A DNA stretch of 29,558 nucleotides from Perkinsus olseni (GCA_013115135.1 JABANP010000600.1:1-29558); one strand, 5' to 3'; counted from the first letter of the stretch, positions 1 to 12,675 are shown. Numbers and translations are program-made. The notes: generated by a model not told the origin, from the letters alone.

Positions 1-3000
1 GGTTATCGATGTCTCGAAGGCATGCCGTCTTGCGTTTCACCACTCAACCTTGGCGACGAGGGTATTATTAGTTCTCGAAGCAATCACTCACAACTAGAGT
101 AGGTTATCGATGTCTCGAGGGCATGCCGTCTTGCGTTCCACCACTCAACCTTGGCGACGGGGTATTATTAGTTCTCGGGGTAATCACTCACAACTAAGTA
201 GGTTATCGATGTCTCGAAGGCATGCCGTCTTGCGTTCCACCACTCAACCTTGGCGACGGGGTATTATTAGTTCTCGGGAGTAATCACTCCACAACTAAGT
301 GGGTTATCCGATGTCTCGAAGGCATGCCGTCTTGCGTTCCACCACTCAACCTTGGCGACGGGGTATTATTAGTTCTCGGGAGTAATCACTCACAGCTAAG
401 TGGGTTATCGATGTCTCGAGGCATGCCGTCTTGCGTTCCACCACTCAACCTTGGCGACGGGGGTATTATTGGTTCTCGGGAGTAATCACTCACAACTAAG
501 TGGGTTATCGATGTCTCGAGGGCATGCCGTCTTGCGTTCACCACTCAACCTTGGCGACGGGGGGTATTATTAGTTCTCGGGGTAATCACTCACAACTGAG
601 TAGGTTATCGATGTCTCGAGGGCATGCCGTCTTGCGTTCCACCACTCAACCTTGGCGACGGGGTATTATTGGTTCTCGGGAGTAATCACTCACAACTAAG
701 TGGGTTATCGATGTCTCGAAGGCATGCCGTCTTGCGTTTCACCACTCAACCTTGGCGACGGGGTATTATTGGTTCTCGGGAAGCAATCACTCACAACTAA
801 GTGGGTTATCGATGTCTCGAAGGGCATGCCGTCTTGCGTTCCACCACTCAACCTTGGCGACGGGGTATTATTAGTTCTCGGGAGTAATCACTCACAACTA
901 AGTAGGTTATCGATGTCTCGAGGGCATGCCGTCTTGCGTTCCACCACTCAACCTTGGCGACGGGGTATTATTAGTTCTCGGGAGTAATCACTCACAACTA
1001 AGTGGGTTATCGATGTCTCGAAGGGCATGCCGTCTTGCGTTTCCACCACTCAACCTTGGCGACGGGGTATTATTAGTTCTCGGGAGTAATCACTCACAAC
1101 TAAGTAGGTTATCGATGTCTCGAAGGGCATGCCGTCTTGCGTTTCCACCACTCAACCTTGGCGACGGGGTATTATTAGTTCTCGGGAGTAATCACTCACA
1201 ACTAAGTAGGTTATCGATGTCTCGAAGGCATGCCGTCTTGCGTTCCACCACTCAACCTTGGCGACGGGGTATTATTGGTTCTCGGGAGTAATCACTCACA
1301 ACTAAGTGGGTTATCGATGTCTCGAAGGCATGCCGTCTTGCGTTCGAGCCCACTCAACCTTGGCGACGGGGTATTATTAGTTCTCGGGAGTAATCACTCA
1401 CAACTGAGTAGGTTATCCGATGTCTCGAAGGGCATGCCGTCTTGCGTTCCACCACTCAACCTTGGCGACGGGGTATTATTAGTTCTCGGGAGTAATCACT
1501 CACAACTAAGTAGGGTTATCGATGTCTCGAAGGCATGCCGTCTTGCGTTCCACCACTCAACCTTGGCGACGGGGTATTATTAGTTCTCGGGAGTAATCAC
1601 TCACAACTAGAGTGGGTTATCGATGTCTCGAAGGGCATGCCGTCTTGCGTTCCACCACTCAACCTTGGCGACGGGGTATTATTAGTTCTCGGGAGTAATC
1701 ACTCACAACTAAGTAGGGTTATCGATGTCTCGAGGGCATGCCGTCTTGCGTTCCACCACTCAACCTTGGCGACGGGGTATTATTAGTTCTCGGGAGTAAT
1801 CACTCACAACTGAGTGGGTTATCGATGTCTCGAAGGCATGCCGTCTTGCGTTCCACCACTCAACCTTGGCGACGGGGTATTATTGGTTCTCGGGAGTAAT
1901 CACTCACAACTAAGTAGGTTATCGATGTCTCGAAGGCATGCCGTCTTGCGTTTCCACCACTCAACCTTGGCGACGGGGTATTATTAGTTCTCGGGAGTAA
2001 TCACTCACAACTAAGTGGGTTATCGATGTCTCGAAGGGCATGCCGTCTTGCGTTCCACCACTCAACCTTGGCGACGGGGTATTATTGGTTCTCGGGAGTA
2101 ATCACTCACAACTAAGTAGGTTATCGATGTCTCGAAGGCATGCCGTCTTGCGTTCCGAACACTCAACCTTGGCGACGGGGTATTATTAGTTCTCGGGAGT
2201 AATCACTCACAACTAAGTAGGGTTATCGATGTCTCGAAGGCATGCCGTCTTGCGTTCCACCACTCAACCTTGGCGACGGGGTATTATTAGTTCTCGGGAG
2301 TAATCACTCACAACTAAGTAGGTTATCGATGTCTCGAAGGGCATGCCGTCTTGCGTTCCGAGCACTCAACGTTGGCGACGGGGTATTATTAGTTCTCGGG
2401 AGTAATCACTCACAACTAAGTGGGTTATCCGATGTCTCGAGGGCATGCCGTCTTGCGTTCCACCACTCAACCTTGGCGACGGGGTATTATTAGTTCTCGG
2501 GAGTAATCACTCACAACTAAGTAGGTTATCGATGTCTCGAAGGCATGCCGTCTTGCGTTCCACCACTCAACCTTGGCGACGGGGTATTATTAGTTCTCGG
2601 GAGTAATCACTCACAACTAAGTGGGTTATCGATGTCTCGAAGGGCATGCCGTCTTGCGTTCCACCACTCAACCTTGGCGACGGGGTATTATTAGTTCTCG
2701 GGAGTAATCACTCACAACTAGAGTAGGTTATCGATGTCTCGAGGCATGCCGTCTTGCGTTCCACCACTCAACCTTGGCGACGGGGTATTATTAGTTCTCG
2801 GGAGTAATCACTCACAACTAAGTGGGTTATCGATGTCTCGAGGCATGCCGTCTTGCGTTCCACCACTCAACCTTGGCGACGGGGGTATTATTAGTTCTCG
2901 GGAGTAATCACTCACAACTAAGTGGGTTATCGATGTCTCGAAGGCATGCCGTCTTGCGTTCACCACTCAACCTTGGCGACGGGGTATTATTAGTTCTCGG

Positions 3001-6000
3001 GAGTAATCACTCACAACTAAGTGGGTTATCGATGTCTCGAGGCATGCCGTCTTGCGTTCCACCACTCAACCTTGGCGACGGGGTATTATTGGTTCTCGGG
3101 GTAATCACTCACAACTAAGTGGGTTATCCGATGTCTCGAAGGGCATGCCGTCTTGCGTTTCCACCACTCAACCTTGGCGACGGGGTATTATTGGTTCTCG
3201 GGGTAATCACTCACAACTAAGTGGGTTATCGATGTCTCGAAGGCATGCCGTCTTGCGTTTCCACCACTCAACCTTGGCGACGGGGTATTATTAGTTCTCG
3301 GGAGTAATCACTCACAACTAAGTAGGTTATCGATGTCTCGAAGGCATGCCGTCTTGCGTTCCACCACTCAACCTTGGCGACGGGGTATTATTAGTTCTCG
3401 GGAGTAATCACTCACAACTAAGTGGGTTATCGATGTCTCGAAGGCATGCCGTCTTGCGTTCCACCACTCAACCTTGGCGACGGGGTATTATTAGTTCTCG
3501 GGAGTAATCACTCACAACTAAGTAGGTTATCGATGTCTCGAAGGCATGCCGTCTTGCGTTCCACCCACTCAACCTTGGCGACGGGGTATTATTAGTTCTC
3601 GGGAGTAATCACTCACAACTAAGTAGGTTATCGATGTCTCGAAGGCATGCCGTCTTGCGTTTCCACCACTCAACCTTGGCGACGGGGTATTATTAGTTCT
3701 CGGGAGTAATCACTCACAACTAAGTAGGTTATCGATGTCTCGAGGGCATGCCGTCTTGCGTTCCACCACTCAACCTTGGCGACGGGGTATTATTAGTTCT
3801 CGGGAGTAATCACTCACAACTAAGTGGGTTATCGATGTCTCGAAGGCATGCCGTCTTGCGTTCCACCACTCAACCTTGGCGACGGGGTATTATTAGTTCT
3901 CGGGAGTAATCACTCACAACTAAGTGGGTTATCGATGTCTCGAGGGCATGCCGTCTTGCGTTCCACCACTCAACCTTGGCGACGGGGTATTATTAGTTCT
4001 CGGGAGTAATCACTCACAACTAAGTAGGGTTATCGATGTCTCGAAGGGCATGCCGTCTTGCGTTCCACCACTCAACCTTGGCGACGGGGTATTATTAGTT
4101 CTCGGGAGTAATCACTCACAACTAAGTGGGTTATCGATGTCTCGAAGGCATGCCGTCTTGCGTTCCACCACTCAACATTGGCGACGGGGTATTATTAGTT
4201 CTCGGGAGTAATCACTCACAACTAAGTGGGTTATCGATGTCTCGAAGGGCATGCCGTCTTGCGTTCCACCACTCAACCTTGGCGACGGGGTATTATTAGT
4301 TCTCGGGAGTAATCACTCACAACTAAGTAGGTTATCGATGTCTCGAAAGGCATGCCGTCTTGCGTTCCACCACTCAACCTTGGCGACGGGGTATTATTAG
4401 TTCTCGGGAGTAATCACTCACAACTAAGTGGGTTATCGATGTCTCGAAGGCATGCCGTCTTGCGTTCCACCACTCAACCTTGGCGACGGGGTATTATTGG
4501 TTCTTGGGTAATCACTCACAACTAAGTAGGTTATCGATGTCTCGAAGGCATGCCGTCTTGCGTTCCACCACTCAACCTTGGCGACGGGGTATTATTAGTT
4601 CTCGGGAGTAATCACTCACAACTAAGTGGGTTATCGATGTCTCGAAGGCATGCCGTCTTGCGTTTCACCACTCAACCTTGGCGACGGGGTATTATTGGTT
4701 CTCGGGGTAATCACTCACAACTAAGTAGGTTATCGATGTCTCGAAGGCATGCCGTCTTGCGTTTCCACCACTCAACCTTGGCGACGGGGTATTATTAGTT
4801 CTCGGGAGTAATCACTCACAACTGAGTAGGTTATCGATGTCTCGAAGGCATGCCGTCTTGCGTTCCACCACTCAACGTTGGCGACGGGGTATTATTGGTT
4901 CTCGGGAGTAATCACTCACAACTAAGTAGGTTATCGATGTCTCGAGGGCATGCCGTCTTGCGTTCCACCACTCAACCTTGGCGACGGGGTATTATTAGTT
5001 CTCGGGAGTAATCACTCACAACTAAGTAGGTTATCGATGTTTCGAAGGCATGCCGTCTTGCGTTCCACCACTCAACCTTGGCGACGGGGTATTATTAGTT
5101 CTCGGGAGTAATCACTCACAACTAAGTAGGTTATCGATGTCTCGAAGGCATGCCGTCTTGCGTTTCCACCACTCAATCTTGGCGACGGGGTATTATTGGT
5201 TCTCGGGAGTAATCACTCACAACTAAGTAGGTTATCGATGTCTCGAGGCATGCCGTCTTGCGTTCCACCACTCAACCTTGGCGACGGGGTATTATTGGTT
5301 CTCGGGAGTAATCACTCACAACTAAGTGGGTTATCGATGTCTCGAGGCATGCCGTCTTGCGTTCCACCACTCAACCTTGGCGACGGGGTATTATTGGTTC
5401 TCGGGAGTAATCACTCACAACTAAGTAGGTTATCGATGTCTCGAGGGCATGCCGTCTTGCGTTCCACCACTCAACCTTGGCGACGGGGTATTATTAGTTC
5501 TCGGGAGTAATCACTCACAACTAACTGGGTTATCGATGTCTCGAAGGCATGCCGTCTTGCGTTCCACCACTCAACCTTGGCGACGGGGTATTATTAGTTC
5601 TCGGGAGTAATCACTCACAACTGAGTAGGTTATCGATGTCTCGAGGGCATGCCGTCTTGCGTTCCAGTACTCAACGTTGGCGACGGGGTATTATTAGTTC
5701 TCGGGAGTAATCACTCACAACCAAGTGGGTTATCGATGTCTCGAAGGCATGCCGTCTTGCGTTTCACCACTCAACCTTGGCGACGGGGTATTATTGGTTC
5801 CCGGAAGCATTCACTCACAACTAAGTAGGTTATCGATGTCTCGAAGGCATGCCGTCTTGCGTTCCAGTACTCAACCTTGGCGACGGGGTATTGATTGGTT
5901 CTCGGGAGTAATCACTCACAACTAAGTGGGTTATCGATGTCTCGAGGCATGCCGTCTCGCGTTCCACCACTCAACCTTGGCGACGGGGTATTATTAGTTC

Positions 6001-8720
6001 TCGGGAGTAATCACTCACAACTAAGTAGGTTATCGATGTTTCGAAGGCATGCCGTCTTGCGTTCCACCACTCAACCTTGGCGACGGGGTATTATTAGTTC
6101 TCGGGAGTAATCACTCACAACTAAGTAGGTTATCGATGTCTCGAGGGCATGCCGTCTTGCGTTCCACCACTCAACCTTGGCGACAGGGTATTATTAGTTC
6201 TCGGGAGTAATCACTCACAACTGAGTAGGTTATCGATGTCTCGAAGGCATGCCGTCTTGCGTTCCACCACTCAACCTTGGCGACGGGGTATTATTAGTTC
6301 TCGGGAGTAATCACTCATAACTGAGTAGGTTATCGATGTCTCGAAGGCATGCCGTCTTGCGTTCCACCACTCAACCTTGGCGACGGGGTATTATTGGTTC
6401 TTGGGAGTATCACTCACAACTAAGTAGGTTATCGATGTCTCGAGGGCATGCCGTCTTGCGTTCCACCACTCAACCTTGGCGACGGGGTATTATTAGTTCT
6501 CGGGAGTAATCACTCACAACTAACTGGGTTATCGATGTCTCGAAGGCATGCCGTCTTGCGTTCCACCACTCAACCTTGGCGACGGGGTATTATTAGTTCT
6601 CGGGAGTAATCACTCACAACTGAGTAGGTTATCGATGTCTCGAGGGCATGCCGTCTTGCGTTCCACCACTCAACCTTGGCGACGGGGTATTATTAGTTCT
6701 CGGGAGTAATCACTCACAACTAAGTGGGTTATCGATGTCTCGAAGGCATGCCGTCTTGCGTTTCACCACTCAACCTTGGCGACGGGGTATTATTGGTTCT
6801 CGGGAGTATTCACTCACAACTAAGTAGGTTATCGATGTCTCGAAGGCATGCCGTCTTGCGTTCCAGTACTCAACCTTGGCGACGGGGTATTATTAGTTCT
6901 CGGGAGTAATCACTCACAACTAAGTAGGTTATCGATGTCTCGAGGGCATGCCGTCTTGCGTTCCACCACTCAACCTTGGCGACGGGGTATTATTAGTTCT
7001 CGGGAGTAATCACTCACAACTAACTGGGTTATCGATGTCTCGAAGGCATGCCGTCTTGCGTTTCACCACTCAACCTTGGCGACGGGGTATTATTAGTTCT
7101 CGGGAGTAATCACTCACAACTGAGTAGGTTATCGATGTCTCGAGGGCATGCCGTCTTGCGTTTCACCACTCAACCTTGGCGACGGGGTATTATTAGTTCT
7201 CGGGAGTAATCACTCACAACTGAGTGGGTTATCGATGTCTCGAGGGCATGCCGTCTTGCGTTCCACCACTCAACCTTGGCGACGGGGTATTATTAGTTCT
7301 CGGGAGTAATCACTCACAACTAAGTGGGTTATCGATGTCTCGAAGGCATGCCGTCTTGCGTTCCACCACTCAACCTTGGCGACGGGGTATTATTAGTTCT
7401 CGGGAGTAATCACTCACAACTAAGTAGGTTATCGATGTCTCGAAGGCATGCCGTCTTGCGTTCCACCACTCAACCTTGGCGACGGGGTATTATTGGTTCT
7501 CGGAAGCAATCATTCACAACTAAGTAGGTTATCGATGTCTCGAGGGCATGCCGTCTTGCGTTCCACCACTCAACCTTGGCGACGGGGTATTATTAGTTCT
7601 CGGGAGTAATCACTCACAACTAAGTAGGTTATCGATGTTTCGAAGGCATGCCGTCTTGCGTTCCACCACTCAACCTTGGCGACGGGGTATTATTGGTTCT
7701 CGGGAAGCACTCACTTGCAACTAAGTAGGGTTATCGATGTCTCGAAGGCATGCCGTCTTGCGTTTCACCACTCAATCTTGGCGACGGGGTATTATTGGTT
7801 CCCGGAAGCATTCACTCACAACTAAGTAGGTTATCGATGTCTCGAGGGCATGCCCTCTTGCCTTCCAGTACTCAACCTTGGCGACGGGGTATTGATTGGT
7901 TCTCGGGAGTAATCACTCACAACTAAGTGGGTTATCGATGTCTCGAGGCATGCCGTCTCGCGTTCCAGTACTCAACCTTGGCGACGGGGTATTATTAGTT
8001 CTCGGGAGTAATCACTCACAACTAAGTAGGTTATCGATGTTTCGAAGGCATGCCGTCTTGCGTTCCAGGCCACTCAACCTTGGCGACGGGGTATTATTAG
8101 TTCTCGGGAGTAATCACTCATAACTGAGTAGGTTATCGATGTCTCGAAGGCATGCCGTCTTGCGTTTCCACCACTCAACCTTGGCGACGGGGTTATTATT
8201 AGTCCTCGGGAGTAATCACTCACAACTAACTGGGTTATCGATGTCTCGAGGGCATGCCGTCTTGCGTTTCACCACTCAACCTTGGCGACGGGGTATTATT
8301 AGTTCTCGGGAGTAATCACTCACAACTAAGTAGGTTATCGATGTCTCGAAGGCATGCCGTCTTGCGTTCCACCACTCAACCTTGGCGACGGGGTATTATT
8401 AGTTCTCGGGAGTAATCACTCACAACTAAGTGGGTTATCGATGTCTCGAAGGCATGCCGTCTTGCGTTTCACCACTCAACCTTGGCGACGGGGTATTATT
8501 AGTTCTCGGGAGTAATCACTCACAACTAAGTGGGTTATCGATGTCTCGAGGCATGCCGTCTTGCGTTCCAGGCACTCAACCTTGGCGACGGGGTATTATT
8601 GGTTCCCGGAAGCAATCATTCACAACTAAGTAGGTTACCGATGTCTCGAGGGCATGCCGTCTTGCGTTCCTCCACTCAACCTTGGCGACGGGGTATTATT
8701 AGTTCTCGGGAGTAATCACT

Positions 8721-8745
8721 CACAACGATGTCTCGAAGGCATGCC
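8721..8745 (+). other. Truncated left-arm monomer (13-bp deletion)
   Basis: The usual cacaactaagtaggttatc/gatgtctcg junction is shortened here to cacaac/gatgtctcg. This removes about 13 bp and gives a monomer of about 87 bp. It is one of only two large internal truncations seen in the window. Confidence 0.85.
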
Positions 8746-9654
8746 GTCTTGCGTTTCACCACTCAACATTGGCGACGGGGTATTATTAGTTCTCGGGAGT
8801 AATCACTCACAACTAAGTAGATTATCGATGTCTCGAAGGCATGCCGTCTTGCGTTCCACCACTCAATCTTGGCGACGGGGTATTATTAGTTCTCGGGAGT
8901 AATCACTCACAACTAAGTAGGTTATCGATGTCTCGAAGGCATGCCGTCTTGCGTTCCGAGCCACTCAACCTTGGCGACGGGGTATTATTAGTTCTCGGGA
9001 GTAATCACTCACAACTAAGTAGGTTATCGATGTCTCGAAGGCATGCCGTCTTGCGTTCCACCACTCAACCTTGGCGACGGGGTATTATTGGTTCTCGGGA
9101 GTAATCACTCACAACTAAGTAGGTTATCGATGTCTCGAAGGCATGCCGTCTTGCGTTCCAGTACTCAACGTTGGCGACGGGGTATTATTAGTTCTCGGGA
9201 GTAATCACTCACAACTAAGTGGGTTATCGATGTCTCGAAGGCATGCCGTCTTGCGTTTCACCACTCAACCTTGGCGACGGGGTATTATTGGTTCCCGGAA
9301 GCATTCACTCACAACTAAGTAGGTTATCGATGTCTCGAAGGCATGCCGTCTTGCGTTTCACCACTTAACCTTGGCGACGGGGTATTATTAGTTCTCGGGA
9401 GTAATCACTCACAACTGAGTAGGTTATCGATGTCTCGAAGGCATGCCGTCTTGCGTTCCAGTACTCAACGTTGGCGACGGGGTATTATTGGTTCCCGGAA
9501 GCAATCATTCACAACTAAGTAGGTTACCGATGTCTCGAGGGCATGCCGTCTTGCGTTCCACCACTCAACCTTGGCGACGGGGTATTATTAGTTCTCGGGA
9601 GTAATCACTCACAACTAAGTAGGTTATCGATGTTTCGAAGGCATGCCGTCTTGC

Positions 9655-9718
9655 GTTCCAGTACTCAACCTTGGCGACAGGATACGAGTGGTTCTCGCAA
9701 GCACTCACTTGCAACTAA
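9655..9718 (+). repeat. Highly diverged monomer variant, left arm
   Basis: This monomer reads ggcgacaggatacgagtgg and ttctcgcaagcactcacttg where the consensus has gacggggtattattagttc and tcgggagtaatcactcac. Parts of the variant also occur at 7701-7730 (gaagcactcacttgcaac) and 9877-9890 (gacaggatacgattgg). It therefore exists as a mosaic of tracts a few tens of bases long, as expected from gene conversion. Its closest relative is in the opposite arm at 17389-17450. Confidence 0.8.
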
Positions 9719-11040
9719 GTAGGTTATCGATGTCTCGAAGGCATGCCGTCTTGCGTTTCACCACTCAATCTTGGCGACGGGGTATTATTGGTTCCCGGAA
9801 GCATTCACTCACAACTAAGCAGGTTATCGATGTCTCGAGGGCATGCCCTCTTGCCTTCCAGTACTCAACCTTGGCGACAGGATACGATTGGTTCTCGGGA
9901 GTAATCACTCACAACTAAGTGGGTTATCGATGTCTCGGAGGCATGCCGTCTCGCGTTCCAGTACTCAACCTTGGCGACGGGGTATTATTAGTTCTCGGGA
10001 GTAATCACTCACAACTAAGTAGGTTATCGATGTTTCGAAGGCATGCCGTCTTGCGTTCCAGTACTCAACCTTGGCGACGGGGTATTATTAGTTCTCGGGA
10101 GTAATCACTCACAACTAAGTAGGTTATCGATGTCTCGAGGGCATGCCGTCTTGCGTTCCAGGCACTCAACCTTGGCGACGGGGTATTATTAGTTCTCGGG
10201 AGTAATCACTCACAACTAAGTAGGTTATCGATGTCTCGAGGCATGCCGTCTTGCGTTCCACCACTCAACCTTGTCGACGGGGTATTATTAGTTCTCGGGA
10301 GTAATCACTCACAACTAAGTGGGTTATCGATGTCTCGAAGGCATGCCGTCTTGCGTTTCACCACTCAACCTTGGCGACGGGGTATTATTAGTTCTCGGGA
10401 GTAATCACTCACAACTAAGTGGGTTATCGATGTCTCGAGGCATGCCGTCTTGCGTTCCAGCACTCAACCTTGGCGACGGGGTATTATTGGTTCTCGGGAG
10501 TAATCACTCACAACTAAGTAGGTTATCGATGTCTCGAGGGCATGCCGTCTTGCGTTCCACCACTCAACCTTGGCGACGGGGTATTATTAGTTCTCGGGAG
10601 TAATCACTCACAACTAAGTAGGTTATCGATGTCTCGAAGGCATGCCGTCTTGCGTTCCACCACTCAACCTTGGCGACGGGGTATTATTAGTTCTCGGGAG
10701 TAATCACTCACAACTAAGTAGGTTATCGATGTCTCGAAGGCATGCCGTCTTGCGTTCCACCACTCAACCTTGGCGACGGGGTATTATTAGTTCTCGGGAG
10801 TAATCACTCACAACTAAGTGGGTTATCGATGTCTCGAGGCATGCCGTCTTGCGTTCCACCACTCAACCTTGGCGACGGGGTATTATTAGTTCTCGGGAGT
10901 AATCACTCACAACTAAGTGGGTTATCGATGTCTCGAGGGCATGCCGTCTTGCGTTCCACCACTCAACCTTGGCGACGGGGTATTATTAGTTCTCGGGAGT
11001 AATCACTCACAACTAAGTAGGTTATCGATGTCTCGAGGGC

Positions 11041-11160
11041 ATGCCGTCTTGCGTTTCACCACTCAACATTGGCGACGGGGTATTATTAGTTCTCGGGAGT
11101 AATCACTCACAACTAAGTAGATTATCGATGTCTCGAAGACATGCCGTCTTGCGTTCCACC
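11041..11160 (+). repeat. Core-proximal left monomers with right-arm-type variants
   Basis: The last monomers before the core carry caacattgg and, in the final partial monomer, gaagacatgcc. The latter is otherwise not seen in the left arm but is common in the right arm, including its two core-proximal monomers. The change creates ATGTCT-CGA-AGACAT (11128-11142), a perfect 6-bp stem with a 3-nt loop. A near-identical segment without the G-to-A change lies 2300 bp upstream at 8741-8845. Confidence 0.8.
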
Positions 11161-11807
11161 CTAAGCTCGAGCCAGGACCATCAAGGTGCGCTCTGCGGCT
11201 GAGTAGCGTGACTTCTCGTCGATGCGATACGACTCTCTCACCGTCTCGATGAACCAGAAGTTGATCCACAATGTGACGAATTGATCATGATAAGCGTCAT
11301 CGATACCTTAGCTACATAACGCTGGTCATAACTGGGCTTCGCTTGGCGATTAACGTACTCGAAGAACACCATCCATCCTTGGGGCAGTGATTCGTGTCGA
11401 TACGAGGGAATTCTGAACTAAGGATCAAAGCAAACGACGCACGAGAACGACTAACAACAACTTACGACTACTATAGATGAGCGACAAACCTGAATTCTCA
11501 TAGCTGATCTCGTACATGATGAAGTAGGGAGACCACGAACCACAGATCGTAAGACGTTGATGAACGCCAAGTGGGGTTGGATCGGTCCTTCATTAAACCG
11601 CATACCGACACACTTCGCCTTGTACTCGGTGAAGTTCACCAGGTGCACGGGCACGGCCTTCTTGGAAACAAGGAGCTGCTACGTTGCACTATCTCGTTGC
11701 AGTAGGTGTAGTTGTAGAACACAACATAAGTAGATTGGGCTCATAGTGAACGAGATAGAGCAGATAGGTAAGCGGAATAGTTGAGAGAATGGAGTGATAA
11801 TGCGAAG
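11161..11807 (-). pseudogene. 3' exon module, copy 1, lacking its first exon
   Basis: Unrecognised minus-strand coding module with predicted exons 11721-11807, 11490-11675, 11333-11417 and 11161-11306. They are separated by GT-AG introns of 45, 72 and 26 nt, and the joined frame stays open for about 167 residues before TAG at 11161-11163. The central exon includes the HLVNFTEYKAKCVGMRFNEG stretch. The last two exons give an aromatic-rich C terminus (GWMVFFEYVN, then FVTLWINFWFIETVRES, then the end MVLARA). It differs from copy 2 by one Arg/His change and one silent change. No signal-peptide exon or start codon is attached: upstream lies a 137-bp spacer and then copy 2. It could be a truncated pseudogene or an alternative set of terminal exons for the gene whose first exon is at 12669-12959. 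The satellite begins at the base after the stop codon, so any 3' UTR would be satellite. Confidence 0.4.
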
Positions 11808-11849
11808 CTAGTATGAGCACAGCTCCATTGTGTTACGTAGACAGTGCAG
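11161..11849. repeat. Direct duplication, copy 1 (689 bp)
   Basis: Identical to 11987-12675 at a constant offset of 826 bp except for two substitutions (c/t at 11352/12178 and g/c at 11655/12481). There are no indels. One end is flush with the satellite array. That end is also exactly the stop codon of the minus-strand module it contains. The other end is within 7 nt of a predicted exon-intron junction seen in copy 2. Confidence 0.97.
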
Positions 11850-11986
11850 ATTCCCCTCTTCTCGGGGAAACGAAAGGTCGGAAGGGAAAACAATCACGAC
11901 AGAAGGAAACTGGTGATTCATGAGAGGCTGCGTACGAGAGTAATTGATGGAAAGAGAAGTGGGCGACTGTTAGTCGTTATACCCAG
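11850..11986. other. 137-bp spacer between duplicated modules, with a hairpin
   Basis: Single-copy in this window. It starts with an inverted repeat, TTCCCC (11851-11856) and GGGGAA (11864-11869), around a 7-nt loop. On the minus strand it lies directly after the stop codon of copy 2, so it may hold that gene's 3' processing signals. No open frame is convincing. Confidence 0.5.
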
Positions 11987-12633
11987 CTAAGCTCGAGCCA
12001 GGACCATCAAGGTGCGCTCTGCGGCTGAGTAGCGTGACTTCTCGTCGATGCGATACGACTCTCTCACCGTCTCGATGAACCAGAAGTTGATCCACAATGT
12101 GACGAATTGATCATGATAAGCGTCATCGATACCTTAGCTACATAACGCTGGTCATAACTGGGCTTCGCTTGGTGATTAACGTACTCGAAGAACACCATCC
12201 ATCCTTGGGGCAGTGATTCGTGTCGATACGAGGGAATTCTGAACTAAGGATCAAAGCAAACGACGCACGAGAACGACTAACAACAACTTACGACTACTAT
12301 AGATGAGCGACAAACCTGAATTCTCATAGCTGATCTCGTACATGATGAAGTAGGGAGACCACGAACCACAGATCGTAAGACGTTGATGAACGCCAAGTGG
12401 GGTTGGATCGGTCCTTCATTAAACCGCATACCGACACACTTCGCCTTGTACTCGGTGAAGTTCACCAGGTGCACGGGCACCGCCTTCTTGGAAACAAGGA
12501 GCTGCTACGTTGCACTATCTCGTTGCAGTAGGTGTAGTTGTAGAACACAACATAAGTAGATTGGGCTCATAGTGAACGAGATAGAGCAGATAGGTAAGCG
12601 GAATAGTTGAGAGAATGGAGTGATAATGCGAAG
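11987..12633 (-). CDS. 3' exon module, copy 2, joinable to the cysteine-rich first exon
   Basis: Predicted exons are 12547-12633, 12316-12501, 12159-12243 and 11987-12132. The introns begin GT and end AG: 12502-12546 (45 nt), 12244-12315 (72 nt, GTTTGT to CCTTAG) and 12133-12158 (26 nt). A further 35-nt GT-AG intron at 12634-12668 would connect them in phase to the exon at 12669-12959, giving a five-exon, roughly 264-residue protein ending at TAG 11987-11989. The second exon is hydrophobic (LFRLPICSISF, then MSPIYLCC) and might be a membrane segment. Later exons are rich in W, F and Y. All four junctions keep frame, which supports the model, but the 26-nt intron is unusually short; a frameshifted pseudogene is the alternative. 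No family is recognised. RNA evidence would decide. Confidence 0.45.
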
Positions 12634-12675
12634 CTAGTATGAGCACAGCTCCATTGTGTTACGTAGACAGTGCAG
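11987..12675. repeat. Direct duplication, copy 2 (689 bp)
   Basis: Partner of 11161-11849 with two mismatches. At its right edge (12675/12676) identity with copy 1 ceases in the middle of a serine codon of the cysteine-rich first exon. At its left edge identity ceases at the TAG stop (11987-11989). Confidence 0.97.

Larger units (their letters stand above)
5700..10120 (+). repeat. Higher-order repeat inside left array, period about 2.0 kb (20 monomers)
   Basis: A distinctive run of monomer variants recurs three times: cccggaagcattcac (5800, 7801, 9794), then gattggttctcggg (5893, 7894, 9886), then gccgtctcgcgttcca (5951, 7952, 9945), then the tgtttcgaagg variant. Spacings are 2001 and 1993 bp, so 20-monomer blocks were amplified as units. 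A 500/1000-bp sub-period is also visible: the rare taactgggtt junction lies at 5522, 6521, 7021 and 8226. Confidence 0.85.
1..11160 (+). repeat. Left satellite array, about 111 tandem 100-bp monomers
   Basis: A head-to-tail array of one 100-bp monomer. The monomer begins ggttatcgatgtctcgaagg, continues with catgccgtcttgcg, then ccactcaaccttggcgacgg, then ggtattattagttctcggg, and ends taatcactcacaactaagt. Every monomer contains ATCGAT and most contain GCATGC. Variation is mostly single substitutions (aagta/aagtg, cgaagg/cgaggg, tattag/tattgg) and 1-bp indels. The array is already running at base 1, so its left end is not seen. It ends abruptly at 11160 after monomer position 41. Reading frames through it encode a recurring MPSCVPPLNLGDG-type peptide, but 100 is not a multiple of 3 and stops recur every two or three monomers. 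It is therefore read as non-coding satellite DNA. Confidence 0.98.

Noticed and set aside
1..11160. A repeat protein family (MPSCVPPLNLGDG-type peptides) encoded by the arrays
   Set aside because: The 100-bp period is out of frame, stops recur every few monomers, and the same peptides appear in any frame that happens to be open. It is a by-product of the satellite.
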